NCBI RefSeq assembly: GCF_030378205.1
Contig: NZ_CP127385.1
Coordinates: 5,124,001-5,188,000 of the forward strand
Length of the DNA stretch: 64,000 nt
Origin: Bradyrhizobium sp. NP1
Lineage (GTDB): Bacteria; Pseudomonadota; Alphaproteobacteria; Rhizobiales; Xanthobacteraceae
Direction of reading: 5' to 3'
The notes under the pieces are model-generated. The model made no database searches. It saw only the letters and a program-made list of their open reading frames with translations, and had not been told where the DNA came from. This document shows positions 31,843-39,375 of the stretch, one piece after another (position 1 is the first letter of the stretch; every line of letters begins with the position of its first letter). Both the position numbers and the translations under genes were made by a program.

Positions 31843-34077
31843 ATGGCTGCCCTCAATATCCCGGTCAGGGTCGACCTAGAGCAGTTGAAACAAGGCCTCA
31901 AGGACACGACCTCCCTGACTCAAACGGCTACGCGGCAGATCGCAAAGCAATTCCTAGACATAAACAAGGAACTCGCGAAAGACGCTCTGTTTGGAAGCAT
32001 GGCGCGCGGCGCTCTTACTCTCGCCAGCAATGTCGCCATCGCGGTTGGCTCAATCAAGCTGATCTCGGCGGCGATCTCCGGCGCGCGTGAGCAGATGGCA
32101 CAAATGGTCGCCATAGCGGACAAGGCGCAAAATCTCGGTGTGTCGCCCGCCTTCCTGCAAGCCTTCACCGCCGAGGCGAAGAAATTGAAGGTTGAAGCCA
32201 GCGAACTCGAATCGGCGCTTGAGCATGCGTTTCAGGCGACCAAGGAAGTCTCGCCGATCGACATCAACGAATGGGAGACGGGCAAAGAGAAGATCACGGA
32301 CGTAGAGAAGGCCTTGCGCGTCTATAACGAGACGCTTGCCAAGGCCGCCGGCCAACGCCTTGAGGGCTTGGTGTTGTTCCGGGTCGCCAAGACACAGGAA
32401 GAAAAGATTCAGGCCGTCCTAAAGGCCATGATCCAGCTTCAAAGCATCGGCCAGCAAGCCGCTTCGTTCGATCTCGGCGAACGGATGTTCGGATCGCAGA
32501 TAGTTGACCGCATGCGGCAGGGCAGAACATCGGCCGAAAGCATGCTGGAGACGATCAAAAGCGCCAGCGCTAATGCTGACGGCATCTTTTCCGACGTGCT
32601 GGTGAACCGCGCGAAGGAATTGGACGAGCAATTGAAGCTCGCCCATCAGCGCCTTTCGACCGCGCTCAAGCCCTCATGGGATGACCTCGCGTCGGTCCTT
32701 CTGACCATCAAGGGCTATTGGGCTGATACGGTAGACCTGATCGCCAAAGCCGTGGAATGGTCCAACAAGATCAAAATTCCCGGATTCACCAGTTCAACCG
32801 ATCTAGAGGCGAAGCGCGACGCGCTCGCGACGGTCAACAACAAGCTCAACGGCGGCTGGGGCATGTATGGCATGTTTGCCTCGCGTGAGACCCTAGAAGG
32901 GCAGCGCGATCGCCTCCAATCGGAAATTGCCGCGCTGGCACAGGGCGAGCAGTATGGCCCAGCCGCCCCCGGTCAATCGCGCGGGACCGGTCCGGCACCG
33001 ACCAAGAAGCCAACCGGAACGGAAACGGACCGGCTGGAAACGTCCGCCGACACCATCGCCAAGCGCGCTGCGGCCTTGCAGGCTGAAGCCGCTGCCATTG
33101 ACGAAGGAACGGCCGCGCGCGAGCGCAGCAAGATTGTCGCCCAGCTTGAGACTGTCGCCAAGCAGGCCAATGCTGCGGCTGGCAAGGGCGAGAACGTCGT
33201 CACGGAAGATCAGCGTAAACGTATCGACGAAGTTGCGGACGCCTACTCCAAGGCCGCCGAGTCTATCCAAAAGGCCCGCATCGCGTCGGACATCAAATTC
33301 GGGCAGAAGACGGCCCTGCTAGATCCTGCCGACGTGGCGATCGCCCAGCAATTGCGCGAGATCTATCCCAACGTCGCGGACGCGCTCAATTCGGTCGAGG
33401 CGCAAGCCATCCGGACCAACGACGCCATGCGGAGTATTTCAAGCACCGCCTCCAGCACGCTGACAAGCGGGCTTGCCAACATTCTCGACGGCACGAGATC
33501 GGTATCGCAGGGCTTTGCCGATATGTCGCGGGCGATCGTGCGCGCCCTCGAAGAGGCCATGATCAAGATGCTGATCGTGCAACCCCTGATGCGTTCGTTG
33601 GGTGGCGCTCTGGGATTCAGTGATGGCGGGATCGTTGGGAGCGGCAGCGCCCCGTCTACGGTCATGGTGGGCAATTACGCCATGCCGAAATTCGCAACCG
33701 GCGGCGTGGTCAGCGGACCGGGCGGCCCCCGCGATGACCGTATCCCCGCCCTGCTCTCTGACGGCGAATACGTGGTCAATGCGGGCGCCACGGCCAAGCA
33801 CCGCGCCTTGCTTGAGGCGATCAACCGAGGCGTTCCCCGGTTCGCGGATGGCGGCTCTGTCGGGGACGGCACCTTATCGGCACCGCTCTTTGCGGGCCAG
33901 CAAACGACCATCGCCCCAACTTTCCACGTCAACGTCCAGGGATCGCCCGGGATGACGAAGCAGGATCATCAGCGCATGGGGGAAACGATCGCAAAGACGG
34001 CCAACGCCCAGATACAGAGCATGATTGCTGCCGAAATCCGCATGCAGACACGTCCCGGCGGTATCCTGAAACGCTAA
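31843..34077 (+). CDS. Tail tape measure protein
   Basis: A 744-residue protein. A helical N-terminus (TSLTQTATRQIAKQFLDINK) is followed by a hydrophobic segment near residues 55-75 (LASNVAIAVGSIKLISAAIS), then long Ala/Glu/Lys-rich helices. The C-terminal Gly-rich region (SDGGIVGSGSAPSTVMVGNY, GVVSGPGGPRDDRIPALLSD, GEYVVNAGATAKHR) is typical of tape measure proteins. At about 0.15 nm per residue the length suggests a tail near 110 nm if one is built. No tail tube gene is seen. It is the last recognisable virion gene. Confidence 0.9.
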   Translation: MAALNIPVRVDLEQLKQGLKDTTSLTQTATRQIAKQFLDINKELAKDALFGSMARGALTLASNVAIAVGSIKLISAAISGAREQMAQMVAIADKAQNLGVSPAFLQAFTAEAKKLKVEASELESALEHAFQATKEVSPIDINEWETGKEKITDVEKALRVYNETLAKAAGQRLEGLVLFRVAKTQEEKIQAVLKAMIQLQSIGQQAASFDLGERMFGSQIVDRMRQGRTSAESMLETIKSASANADGIFSDVLVNRAKELDEQLKLAHQRLSTALKPSWDDLASVLLTIKGYWADTVDLIAKAVEWSNKIKIPGFTSSTDLEAKRDALATVNNKLNGGWGMYGMFASRETLEGQRDRLQSEIAALAQGEQYGPAAPGQSRGTGPAPTKKPTGTETDRLETSADTIAKRAAALQAEAAAIDEGTAARERSKIVAQLETVAKQANAAAGKGENVVTEDQRKRIDEVADAYSKAAESIQKARIASDIKFGQKTALLDPADVAIAQQLREIYPNVADALNSVEAQAIRTNDAMRSISSTASSTLTSGLANILDGTRSVSQGFADMSRAIVRALEEAMIKMLIVQPLMRSLGGALGFSDGGIVGSGSAPSTVMVGNYAMPKFATGGVVSGPGGPRDDRIPALLSDGEYVVNAGATAKHRALLEAINRGVPRFADGGSVGDGTLSAPLFAGQQTTIAPTFHVNVQGSPGMTKQDHQRMGETIAKTANAQIQSMIAAEIRMQTRPGGILKR

Positions 34078-34129
34078 AGCGAAAGACTCGCCCTGCCCGC
34101 TATATTGAAGGTCTCAGACCAAAAATAAA

Positions 34130-34161
34130 CCGCCCCCACGGCGATCAAACAATGGGGGCGG
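34130..34161 (+). promoter_or_regulatory. Hairpin immediately upstream of the Rep-like gene
   Basis: CCGCCCCCA (34130-34138) pairs with TGGGGGCGG (34153-34161) around a 14-nt loop. There is no following T run, so it is not a standard terminator. The AAGGAG ribosome site of the next gene begins 5 nt after the stem. It could regulate translation, or be an origin-type cruciform for a rolling-circle initiator. Confidence 0.55.
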
Positions 34162-34180
34162 CTTGAAGGAGTATCCGAAC

Positions 34181-35272
34181 TTGCCGTTACGAAAGCCCGA
34201 ACACCAACAATATAGCACGAATCCGGAATCCGACGAAGATCGGCACGAAGATTTTTCGGATGACGATCTCACGGTGGACGATCTCGACGGCGGCACCGAC
34301 GACGCGGGTGTCATTGAGGCCCTAACCGCGCCCGACGAAGATGAGGCGGCGGTCCAATCCAGTGATCAGGAGCCTGTCTATCTCGGGCGCTCGTATGTCA
34401 GTCGCGGCGGCAACGACAACGGCATTGATGAAATGCTGGCCCAGCTCGACGGTGGAGAGGGGTCGAAATTTGTTTCGGAGGCCGACGAAAAACCGTCGAA
34501 AAATGTTTCAGCTCCTGCGTCGAAAACTGTTTCAGAGCCCGGAGGGCGGCCGTCGAAAATTGTTTCAGAGAACAAGCGTCGATCGCTCGCAAATGATAAG
34601 AAAACGGTCGCAAAAATGCGGAGTTTTTGTCTTAGCGACGTATCGGCTGCCCCTACATCTTCAGTTAGCTATCCAGCTTCTTCATCTCTTCCTTCCACCA
34701 CCACCGCACCTAAACCAGCAAACGACAACAACCGCATACCAGTCTGGTCTCTCACCGGAGAGCTTGTTACGGCGGTTTGCGCTTGTGCGGCCCTACAGAT
34801 CGACGACAACCCGGCTATTGCGTTCACTTTCAATCTGACGCCGGACGCGATCGAGAGAGCCAAGCGCGATCCTGACGGCTTCCTAGACCCGCTAAAGCGT
34901 TCTTTTGATCAGAGCCTTAAAAGGGCTGGCGTCGTCCTTCCCTATTTCTTCGCTGTTGATATTGATGAAGACGAGCGCCCGCATCTGCACGGGGCCTTCC
35001 GCTATCCGGCCCGGGAGGTATCCATCACCATGGTCCGCCGTATCAGAGAGATCATGAAGGATAGTTGGGGCGCATGGACCGGTCCGGGGAAGCACAAGCA
35101 ACTTCTGTTCAAAACGCTCTATAGCGACGATTGGGCCACATACTGCCTCAAGAACGGTAAGGCAGTTCAGAAGATCATCGGCCCTCGAACTTTCACCATT
35201 ACGCACGCGCTCGGAAGAGAAGCGAAGTGGTTCTACAATGAATTTCGGCGAATCCTGAAGGGGACAGATTAA
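34181..35272 (+). CDS. Candidate HUH rolling-circle replication initiator (TTG start)
   Basis: About 363 residues from TTG 34181, which has AAGGAG 9 nt upstream. The C-terminal half carries in order motif 1 FTFNLTP (about 215), motif 2 RPHLHGAF with the HxH metal ligands (268-270) and motif 3 WATYCLKN with Tyr-x-x-Lys (321/324). This is the arrangement of single-tyrosine HUH Rep endonucleases, which nick an origin and start rolling-circle replication. The first ~190 residues are acidic and low-complexity, with four imperfect SKxVS(E) units near residues 95-130. A relaxase-type or transposase-type HUH role cannot be excluded. Tailed-phage elements rarely carry such a gene beside the tape measure gene. 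Confidence 0.65.
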   Translation: MPLRKPEHQQYSTNPESDEDRHEDFSDDDLTVDDLDGGTDDAGVIEALTAPDEDEAAVQSSDQEPVYLGRSYVSRGGNDNGIDEMLAQLDGGEGSKFVSEADEKPSKNVSAPASKTVSEPGGRPSKIVSENKRRSLANDKKTVAKMRSFCLSDVSAAPTSSVSYPASSSLPSTTTAPKPANDNNRIPVWSLTGELVTAVCACAALQIDDNPAIAFTFNLTPDAIERAKRDPDGFLDPLKRSFDQSLKRAGVVLPYFFAVDIDEDERPHLHGAFRYPAREVSITMVRRIREIMKDSWGAWTGPGKHKQLLFKTLYSDDWATYCLKNGKAVQKIIGPRTFTITHALGREAKWFYNEFRRILKGTD

Positions 35273-35273
35273 G

Positions 35274-35483
35274 ATGACTTGCACGCAACAGCAGTTGGAC
35301 GCGGCTCGCGCTCAGGGCATTGCCGAAGCTCTCGGCGAAGTCGAGAAGGAGCTACGACGAGCCAGCAGGGAGGTTGAGCTTGCGCGCAAGCCAAAGAGCA
35401 CCTTCGCTTCCAGCAATCGCGATCGAGCCATCTTGCGCCTCAACGTCCTTAAGAAAGTCGCGGGGTGCCTGCGGGCGCTATAA
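35274..35483 (+). CDS. Small helical protein of unknown function
   Basis: A 69-residue hydrophilic protein starting one base after the Rep-like stop. It appears all-helical (QQLDAARAQGIAEALGEVEK, ELRRASREVELARK) with a basic C-terminal segment (RAILRLNVLKKVAGCLRAL). Its spacing suggests translational coupling to the Rep-like gene. The size and charge would suit a regulator or accessory replication factor, but no motif supports this. Confidence 0.55.
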   Translation: MTCTQQQLDAARAQGIAEALGEVEKELRRASREVELARKPKSTFASSNRDRAILRLNVLKKVAGCLRAL

Positions 35484-35498
35484 GTCAATGTTGACTTA
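35481..35498. promoter_or_regulatory. 18-bp palindrome, possible operator or origin element
   Basis: TAAGTCAATGTTGACTTA has 8-bp perfect arms around TG. It overlaps the stop codon of the preceding gene. The TTGACT in its right arm could serve as a -35 box for the next gene. It is a candidate binding site in an element with no recognised repressor. Confidence 0.45.
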
Positions 35499-35540
35499 CA
35501 ATCCCCAGTAGAAACAGATACTTGACGCGACTTCCCGAAT

Positions 35541-35762
35541 ATGAATCTCTATAGCCCTCTGCATCACCAATTGGGGCTGACCATGCAACGACCTGATCAC
35601 TTTATCCCGGATGACCAACTTACCCGGGCCGCGAACGCCATTGCCAACCTAGAGCCGTGCCCGTTCAAAGGGCGGCTTACTGCCGATCAGGTGATCCGGG
35701 CGCTGGGCGAATTCGGCGACATCTGGCCCGCCTCGATCGAGAAGCTGATTGAGCGCGGCTGA
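35541..35762 (+). CDS. Small phage protein of unknown function
   Basis: A 73-residue protein, or 59 residues if it starts at the ATG 35583 (MQRPDHFIPDD). Content: FIPDDQLTRAANAIANLEPC, PFKGRLTADQVIRALGEFGD, then SIEKLIERG; soluble and helical. The stop TGA overlaps the ATG of the lipoprotein gene (TGATG). No family recognised. Confidence 0.5.
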   Translation: MNLYSPLHHQLGLTMQRPDHFIPDDQLTRAANAIANLEPCPFKGRLTADQVIRALGEFGDIWPASIEKLIERG

Positions 35763-35995
35763 TGCGCCAGTTAGTCTGGTTGTTGGGCACGGCCCTCTTA
35801 TCGGGCTGCGTTGCCAGCGTAGGCAAGTATGAGCCGCCGGTAGTCGATATGACTGGCGTTGATCAGAAGCGCTACGCCCAAGACCTCAACGAATGCACCT
35901 TGAAGAAGGAGCAAGCTTCATTCGTTGGCTCTGCTCAAATGATCTCCAATTGCATCGAGGAGCACGGTTATCGTGTCATTGAGAAGCGGGGCTAG
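35762..35995 (+). CDS. Element-encoded small lipoprotein
   Basis: A 77-residue protein with a short signal (RQLVWLLGTALLSGC) whose lipobox LLSGC puts the lipidated Cys at residue 16. The mature part (VASVGKYEPPVVDMTGVDQK, RYAQDLNECTLKKEQ) has two further cysteines (ECTL, SNCIEE). It is not proline-rich like Rz1-type outer spanins, and no inner spanin gene is next to it. A surface-exclusion role is possible but unproven. It overlaps the next gene's start by one base. Confidence 0.65.
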   Translation: MRQLVWLLGTALLSGCVASVGKYEPPVVDMTGVDQKRYAQDLNECTLKKEQASFVGSAQMISNCIEEHGYRVIEKRG

Positions 35996-36720
35996 TGGTG
36001 AGCCAAACACTTAAAGACCTATTGGCCCTCGCAGGCGGCACAGCCGCAGTTTTGGCTGCAGTCGCCGGCTTCGCCTACTGGCTCTTCAAACAGTTCAGCG
36101 AGAAGTGGCTGACGGCCAAATTCAATGAGCGACTGGAAGACTACAAGCACCAGCAACAGAAGGAACTGGAAGAGCTACGATTCAAGATAAACTCTCTCAT
36201 GGACCGCACCACGAAGCTCTACCAGCGAGAATTCGACGCGCTTCCGGAAGCGTGGGGCAAGCTGGTTATGGCACATGGGACTGTGCAGGCCGTAGCGGCA
36301 GGCCTGCAACAATATCCCGATCTTGATCGCATGACGTCTGACCACCTCGACGAGTTTTTGGGCAAGAGCCCGCTCGACAATTGGCAGAAAGAAAAGATCA
36401 AGCGCGAAGGCAAAAAGACGGACGAATATATCAGCGCGATTAACCATCACCGGGCTTGGGAGGCGCGCAACGTCTACCGCGACTTCTACGTCTACTTCCG
36501 AAAGAATGGCGTCTTCATCAGAGAAGAGTTGAAAGCGAAGTTCGACGCGCTCTCTGATTTGATACACAGCACGCTCGTTGAGCACGAGGTAGGATTGCAG
36601 CACAAAGACTTTAGAAAGTGGGAGACAAGAGAGAAGTTCGTGACGGAAAGCACCGCGCTGCTAAAGGCGCTTGAGCAAGAAGTTCAAACGAGGCTATGGG
36701 ACTCGCAGAGTCTTTCTTAG
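35995..36720 (+). CDS. Membrane-anchored coiled-coil cargo protein (GTG start)
   Basis: About 241 residues. One N-terminal membrane helix (about 11-31, ALAGGTAAVLAAVAGFAYWL), then a charged coiled coil (FNERLEDYKHQQQKELEELR, FKINSLMDRTTKLYQREF) and a helical C-terminal domain containing DALPEAWGKLVMAHG. Two consecutive GTG codons (35995, 35998) are possible starts. I recall similar single-helix coiled-coil proteins from accessory regions, but no function is established. Its place between a lipoprotein and the integrase is typical of cargo. Confidence 0.65.
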   Translation: MVSQTLKDLLALAGGTAAVLAAVAGFAYWLFKQFSEKWLTAKFNERLEDYKHQQQKELEELRFKINSLMDRTTKLYQREFDALPEAWGKLVMAHGTVQAVAAGLQQYPDLDRMTSDHLDEFLGKSPLDNWQKEKIKREGKKTDEYISAINHHRAWEARNVYRDFYVYFRKNGVFIREELKAKFDALSDLIHSTLVEHEVGLQHKDFRKWETREKFVTESTALLKALEQEVQTRLWDSQSLS

Positions 36721-36801
36721 CGTCCCTGCCCAAGGCGAGAATCATCAATTTCAACAAATGGGTCTGTTGCGAAGCAATCGAACGGGCTGAACGGGGGGAT
36801 C

Positions 36802-37524
36802 ATGGAATATCGGCGAGAGAACCGTGTAGTGCTGAGCACGGAGCGTGAGCATAAAAGTCTCTATTCTTGGTCAATTAAGGAATTTGACAGGAATGGGAAA
36901 CAAATCGGCTCCGATCAAATTCCGTGGGAGTGGAGCTTAAGATTTGAAGTGATCGAGTTGACTCCCAATTGCACACTTAAGTTCAACAACGAGCAGGAGG
37001 ATCAACAAGCGGAAACCAGCAAGGCCGAAATCTCGGAATATCTCTATGGAAAGCTGCGTTCGTCGGAAAGGAGGAGAGAGGCAGGCAGCTATTCAATGTT
37101 CGGAACGAAGCGCACCATCAGTGAATTCGATCTATTTATTTACAAGGCAATGCAAGGTGAAGATCGGTGTCGCCTGTGGGGGAGTATTGGCTACACGGCA
37201 GAATGGGATTTCGAGGACGTAGCGCAACAGGATAGCGTCCAAATATACATCTACTTGTCGGCTGAAAGATATGAGCGCCTTCTGAAGTTCGTCACATTTC
37301 CGCGGCCGACGGGAGCAGAAGTTCGCTTGAAGGGAGTTTCGGGTTTCTATTCGGCGTGGTCACCGTCGATAAGAACTGACAGCATTAGGATTTTGGCGAA
37401 CGTGAAAGATCAAGGATTGGAAAACCCCGAGGGGCTGTCCTTTGATCCGCCCGTTTTGGGCCATGTGGAAGAGTTCGAACTTAGTATCAAGCAGCAATAT
37501 CCTCTTATTCTCAAAGAACGCTAG
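36802..37524 (+). CDS. Cargo protein of unknown function
   Basis: A 240-residue soluble protein with a good ribosome site (GGGGGGATC before ATG). It is strand-rich with many Tyr, Glu and Ser residues (NRVVLSTEREHKSLYSWSIK, FELSIKQQYPLILKER) and has no signal peptide, membrane helix or recognised catalytic motif. Base composition is lower in GC than the structural genes and the host genes, suggesting separate acquisition. It ends 3 bp from the convergent integrase stop. Confidence 0.65.
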   Translation: MEYRRENRVVLSTEREHKSLYSWSIKEFDRNGKQIGSDQIPWEWSLRFEVIELTPNCTLKFNNEQEDQQAETSKAEISEYLYGKLRSSERRREAGSYSMFGTKRTISEFDLFIYKAMQGEDRCRLWGSIGYTAEWDFEDVAQQDSVQIYIYLSAERYERLLKFVTFPRPTGAEVRLKGVSGFYSAWSPSIRTDSIRILANVKDQGLENPEGLSFDPPVLGHVEEFELSIKQQYPLILKER

Positions 37525-37526
37525 CT

Positions 37527-39293
37527 TTATAGGCTTGGAAAGCCGTCAAACCTCAGCTTCTCAATCGCTTCCTTCATCGCCTCAACTGGCTGTCCGTGTT
37601 CGTATCCCGCGCCAGCCGTTTGATCAGAGTGCCCGGCAAGCTGGTCGCGCATGTCCTTCGGAACGCCCGCCATCTTCAAGCCCGACTTGAACGTGTGTCG
37701 GAACGAGTGCCACGCCTTGCGGTCGTCAACGATGCCGACCTTCTTCAGATAGGTGACATTGAAGCGGCGCGGCAGGTAGCGCGGGAAATAGTGATCCAGC
37801 GTCGCCGTGTCTTTCGGAGCCTTCGCCTTCGCCTCCATTCCCTGCCGATACCAAACCGGGAATAGATACGTTTCGTGGCGCTTCCTCAGAGCGGCAACGT
37901 ATTTCTCAAAGCCCAGCGCGAGTAGGGTGCTGTGCACCGGCACCAGACGCTGCGATCCGATGTTTTTGGTTTCTTCCTCGATCGCGATCACCAGAACGCC
38001 ACGCTCGGTGCGGATGCTGTTGAGCTTAACCTGGGCCAACTCCGAGGCGCGCATCCCGCCGAACAGCGAGATCACCATCGCCCATTCGCGCTCGCCCCAC
38101 TTGCCCTTTGGCGCAAAGTGTTCGCCGAACAACCGCGTGAGATCGTCTGGCACGAAGTTCACGCGGGGCGGCTTCGAATCTTTGACGGCATCGACTTTGA
38201 TCCCGGCCGACGGATTGTCCGGGATGATATCTCCGCGCACGGCCCAATTCAGGAACGCATGCAGCCGGGCGAGATACTTGTCGTTGACGGTGCGCGCGTC
38301 CAAGAGCGGATACGGCTTCGCCCTCGCCTTGTTCGCCTTCACCGCCTCCGGCAGGGTCAAGCCGGGAAAGCGCTTGCTGTAGCTCGCCGGGGCATCTGCC
38401 AACATGCGCTTGAAGGCGTGGACGTGCTGGCGCGTCAGCCTGTAGATCGGCAGCGGCTCGCCGATCGTTTCCTCAAGCATGCGGATCGTGACGCGGTTGT
38501 CGTGCTTGGTCCGGTTGCTGGTCGCCTTCTCCGTCGCGAATTGCTCCACTAGCTCGCTCAGCGTCCGCTCACTGTCCGGCCCAAGAATTCGGAGGGTTAG
38601 CGGATCGGCGGGCGAAGCCGCCTTCTCTACCAGCAAGGGGTGTTCCGGTTTGGCAGAGAAGTCGCCCGCGTCGTGCGCCTGCTTTAGCCGCATTGCTTCT
38701 AGATGGACGGCCGCGAGCGCTCGCGCCAATTCCCGCCACTGAGGCGTGCCGAAAACAACATCGGTGTTTCCCTGCTCGCGATACCAGTCGATCGACCAGC
38801 CTATGAGCGCGTCGGCTTCCTCGTCCGAAATTAGGCCACTGATCAGCTCGCGGAGCTTGTTCGCGTAAAAGGGCCGCACCTCTTCGTTCTGGAAGCGAAT
38901 AGTTTCGGCGAACCGCGAGAGATCAGCCCGCCGCTCGGCGTCGTGCTTGGCAAGCTGGGCTTCGAAATGCGCCCTCGCGAGGTTGCCAAGGCTCAGGATG
39001 CGCCCTTTTCTCGGCGGAGGCGCCGAAGGCCTCTGCTCAGCGTCTAGCTGACCACGCGCCTCGCTAAGCCGTTCCTGCATGCGGGCGACAGCAGCGGGAA
39101 GGTTCCGCTTCGCAAGGGTCAGATCGGGGCCAAGCGGCTCGGTCAATTCCCGCTTGCCGATGATTGGGCGCAACGCTTCCGGGACCGCGACCCGCGCCCA
39201 ATAGCGACCTTTCCGAGGGAGCAAGTTTCTGATTTTGGCGAGCGCGTTCGAAGCCATGGTGGAGGGCAGTTTCCGAGAGTTTCTGGAAACCAT
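37527..39293 (-). CDS. Tyrosine site-specific integrase
   Basis: A 588-residue tyrosine recombinase (about 576 if it starts at the ATG 39257). The N-terminal arm-binding part (LPRKGRYWARVAVPEALRPI, GKRELTEPLG) and a long middle region precede the catalytic domain. It contains GMRASEL with the first Arg, HSFRHTF with the His-x-x-Arg pair, and GHSD followed by GYEHG with the nucleophilic Tyr near residue 564. It is larger than most phage integrases and of the DUF6538-type rhizobial kind. Its start region overlaps a TTTTGTAGCAT site, so binding there could repress its own promoter. It lies beside attR. Confidence 0.93.
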   Translation of the reverse strand: MVSRNSRKLPSTMASNALAKIRNLLPRKGRYWARVAVPEALRPIIGKRELTEPLGPDLTLAKRNLPAAVARMQERLSEARGQLDAEQRPSAPPPRKGRILSLGNLARAHFEAQLAKHDAERRADLSRFAETIRFQNEEVRPFYANKLRELISGLISDEEADALIGWSIDWYREQGNTDVVFGTPQWRELARALAAVHLEAMRLKQAHDAGDFSAKPEHPLLVEKAASPADPLTLRILGPDSERTLSELVEQFATEKATSNRTKHDNRVTIRMLEETIGEPLPIYRLTRQHVHAFKRMLADAPASYSKRFPGLTLPEAVKANKARAKPYPLLDARTVNDKYLARLHAFLNWAVRGDIIPDNPSAGIKVDAVKDSKPPRVNFVPDDLTRLFGEHFAPKGKWGEREWAMVISLFGGMRASELAQVKLNSIRTERGVLVIAIEEETKNIGSQRLVPVHSTLLALGFEKYVAALRKRHETYLFPVWYRQGMEAKAKAPKDTATLDHYFPRYLPRRFNVTYLKKVGIVDDRKAWHSFRHTFKSGLKMAGVPKDMRDQLAGHSDQTAGAGYEHGQPVEAMKEAIEKLRFDGFPSL

Positions 39294-39369
39294 TTTGTAG
39301 CATGGCTCTGGACACTATGCTGCTAGAATCACTTATGTTTTTGTGATTTCAAAAGAAAGTTTTGTAGCA
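39293..39369 (+). repeat. Right-end pair of TTTTGTAGCA sites
   Basis: TTTTGTAGCAT at 39293-39303 is followed by GGCTCTGGACACTAT, which parallels GAAAGTGGACACGAT after the left-end copy. A second TTTTGTAGCA at 39360-39369 ends 6 bp before the attR core. The sites are direct repeats of the pair at 21753-21788 and fit integrase or excisionase binding. Confidence 0.65.
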
Positions 39370-39375
39370 GGTTGC

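Noticed and set aside
21997..34077. Structural genes considered as a gene transfer agent cluster
   Set aside because: Chaperone proteins resemble GTA ones, but there are att repeats, an integrase and a Rep-like gene, and the RcGTA order and tail genes are missing.
34130..34161. Hairpin after the tape measure gene considered as a terminator
   Set aside because: No T run follows and the ribosome site of the next gene is immediately downstream.
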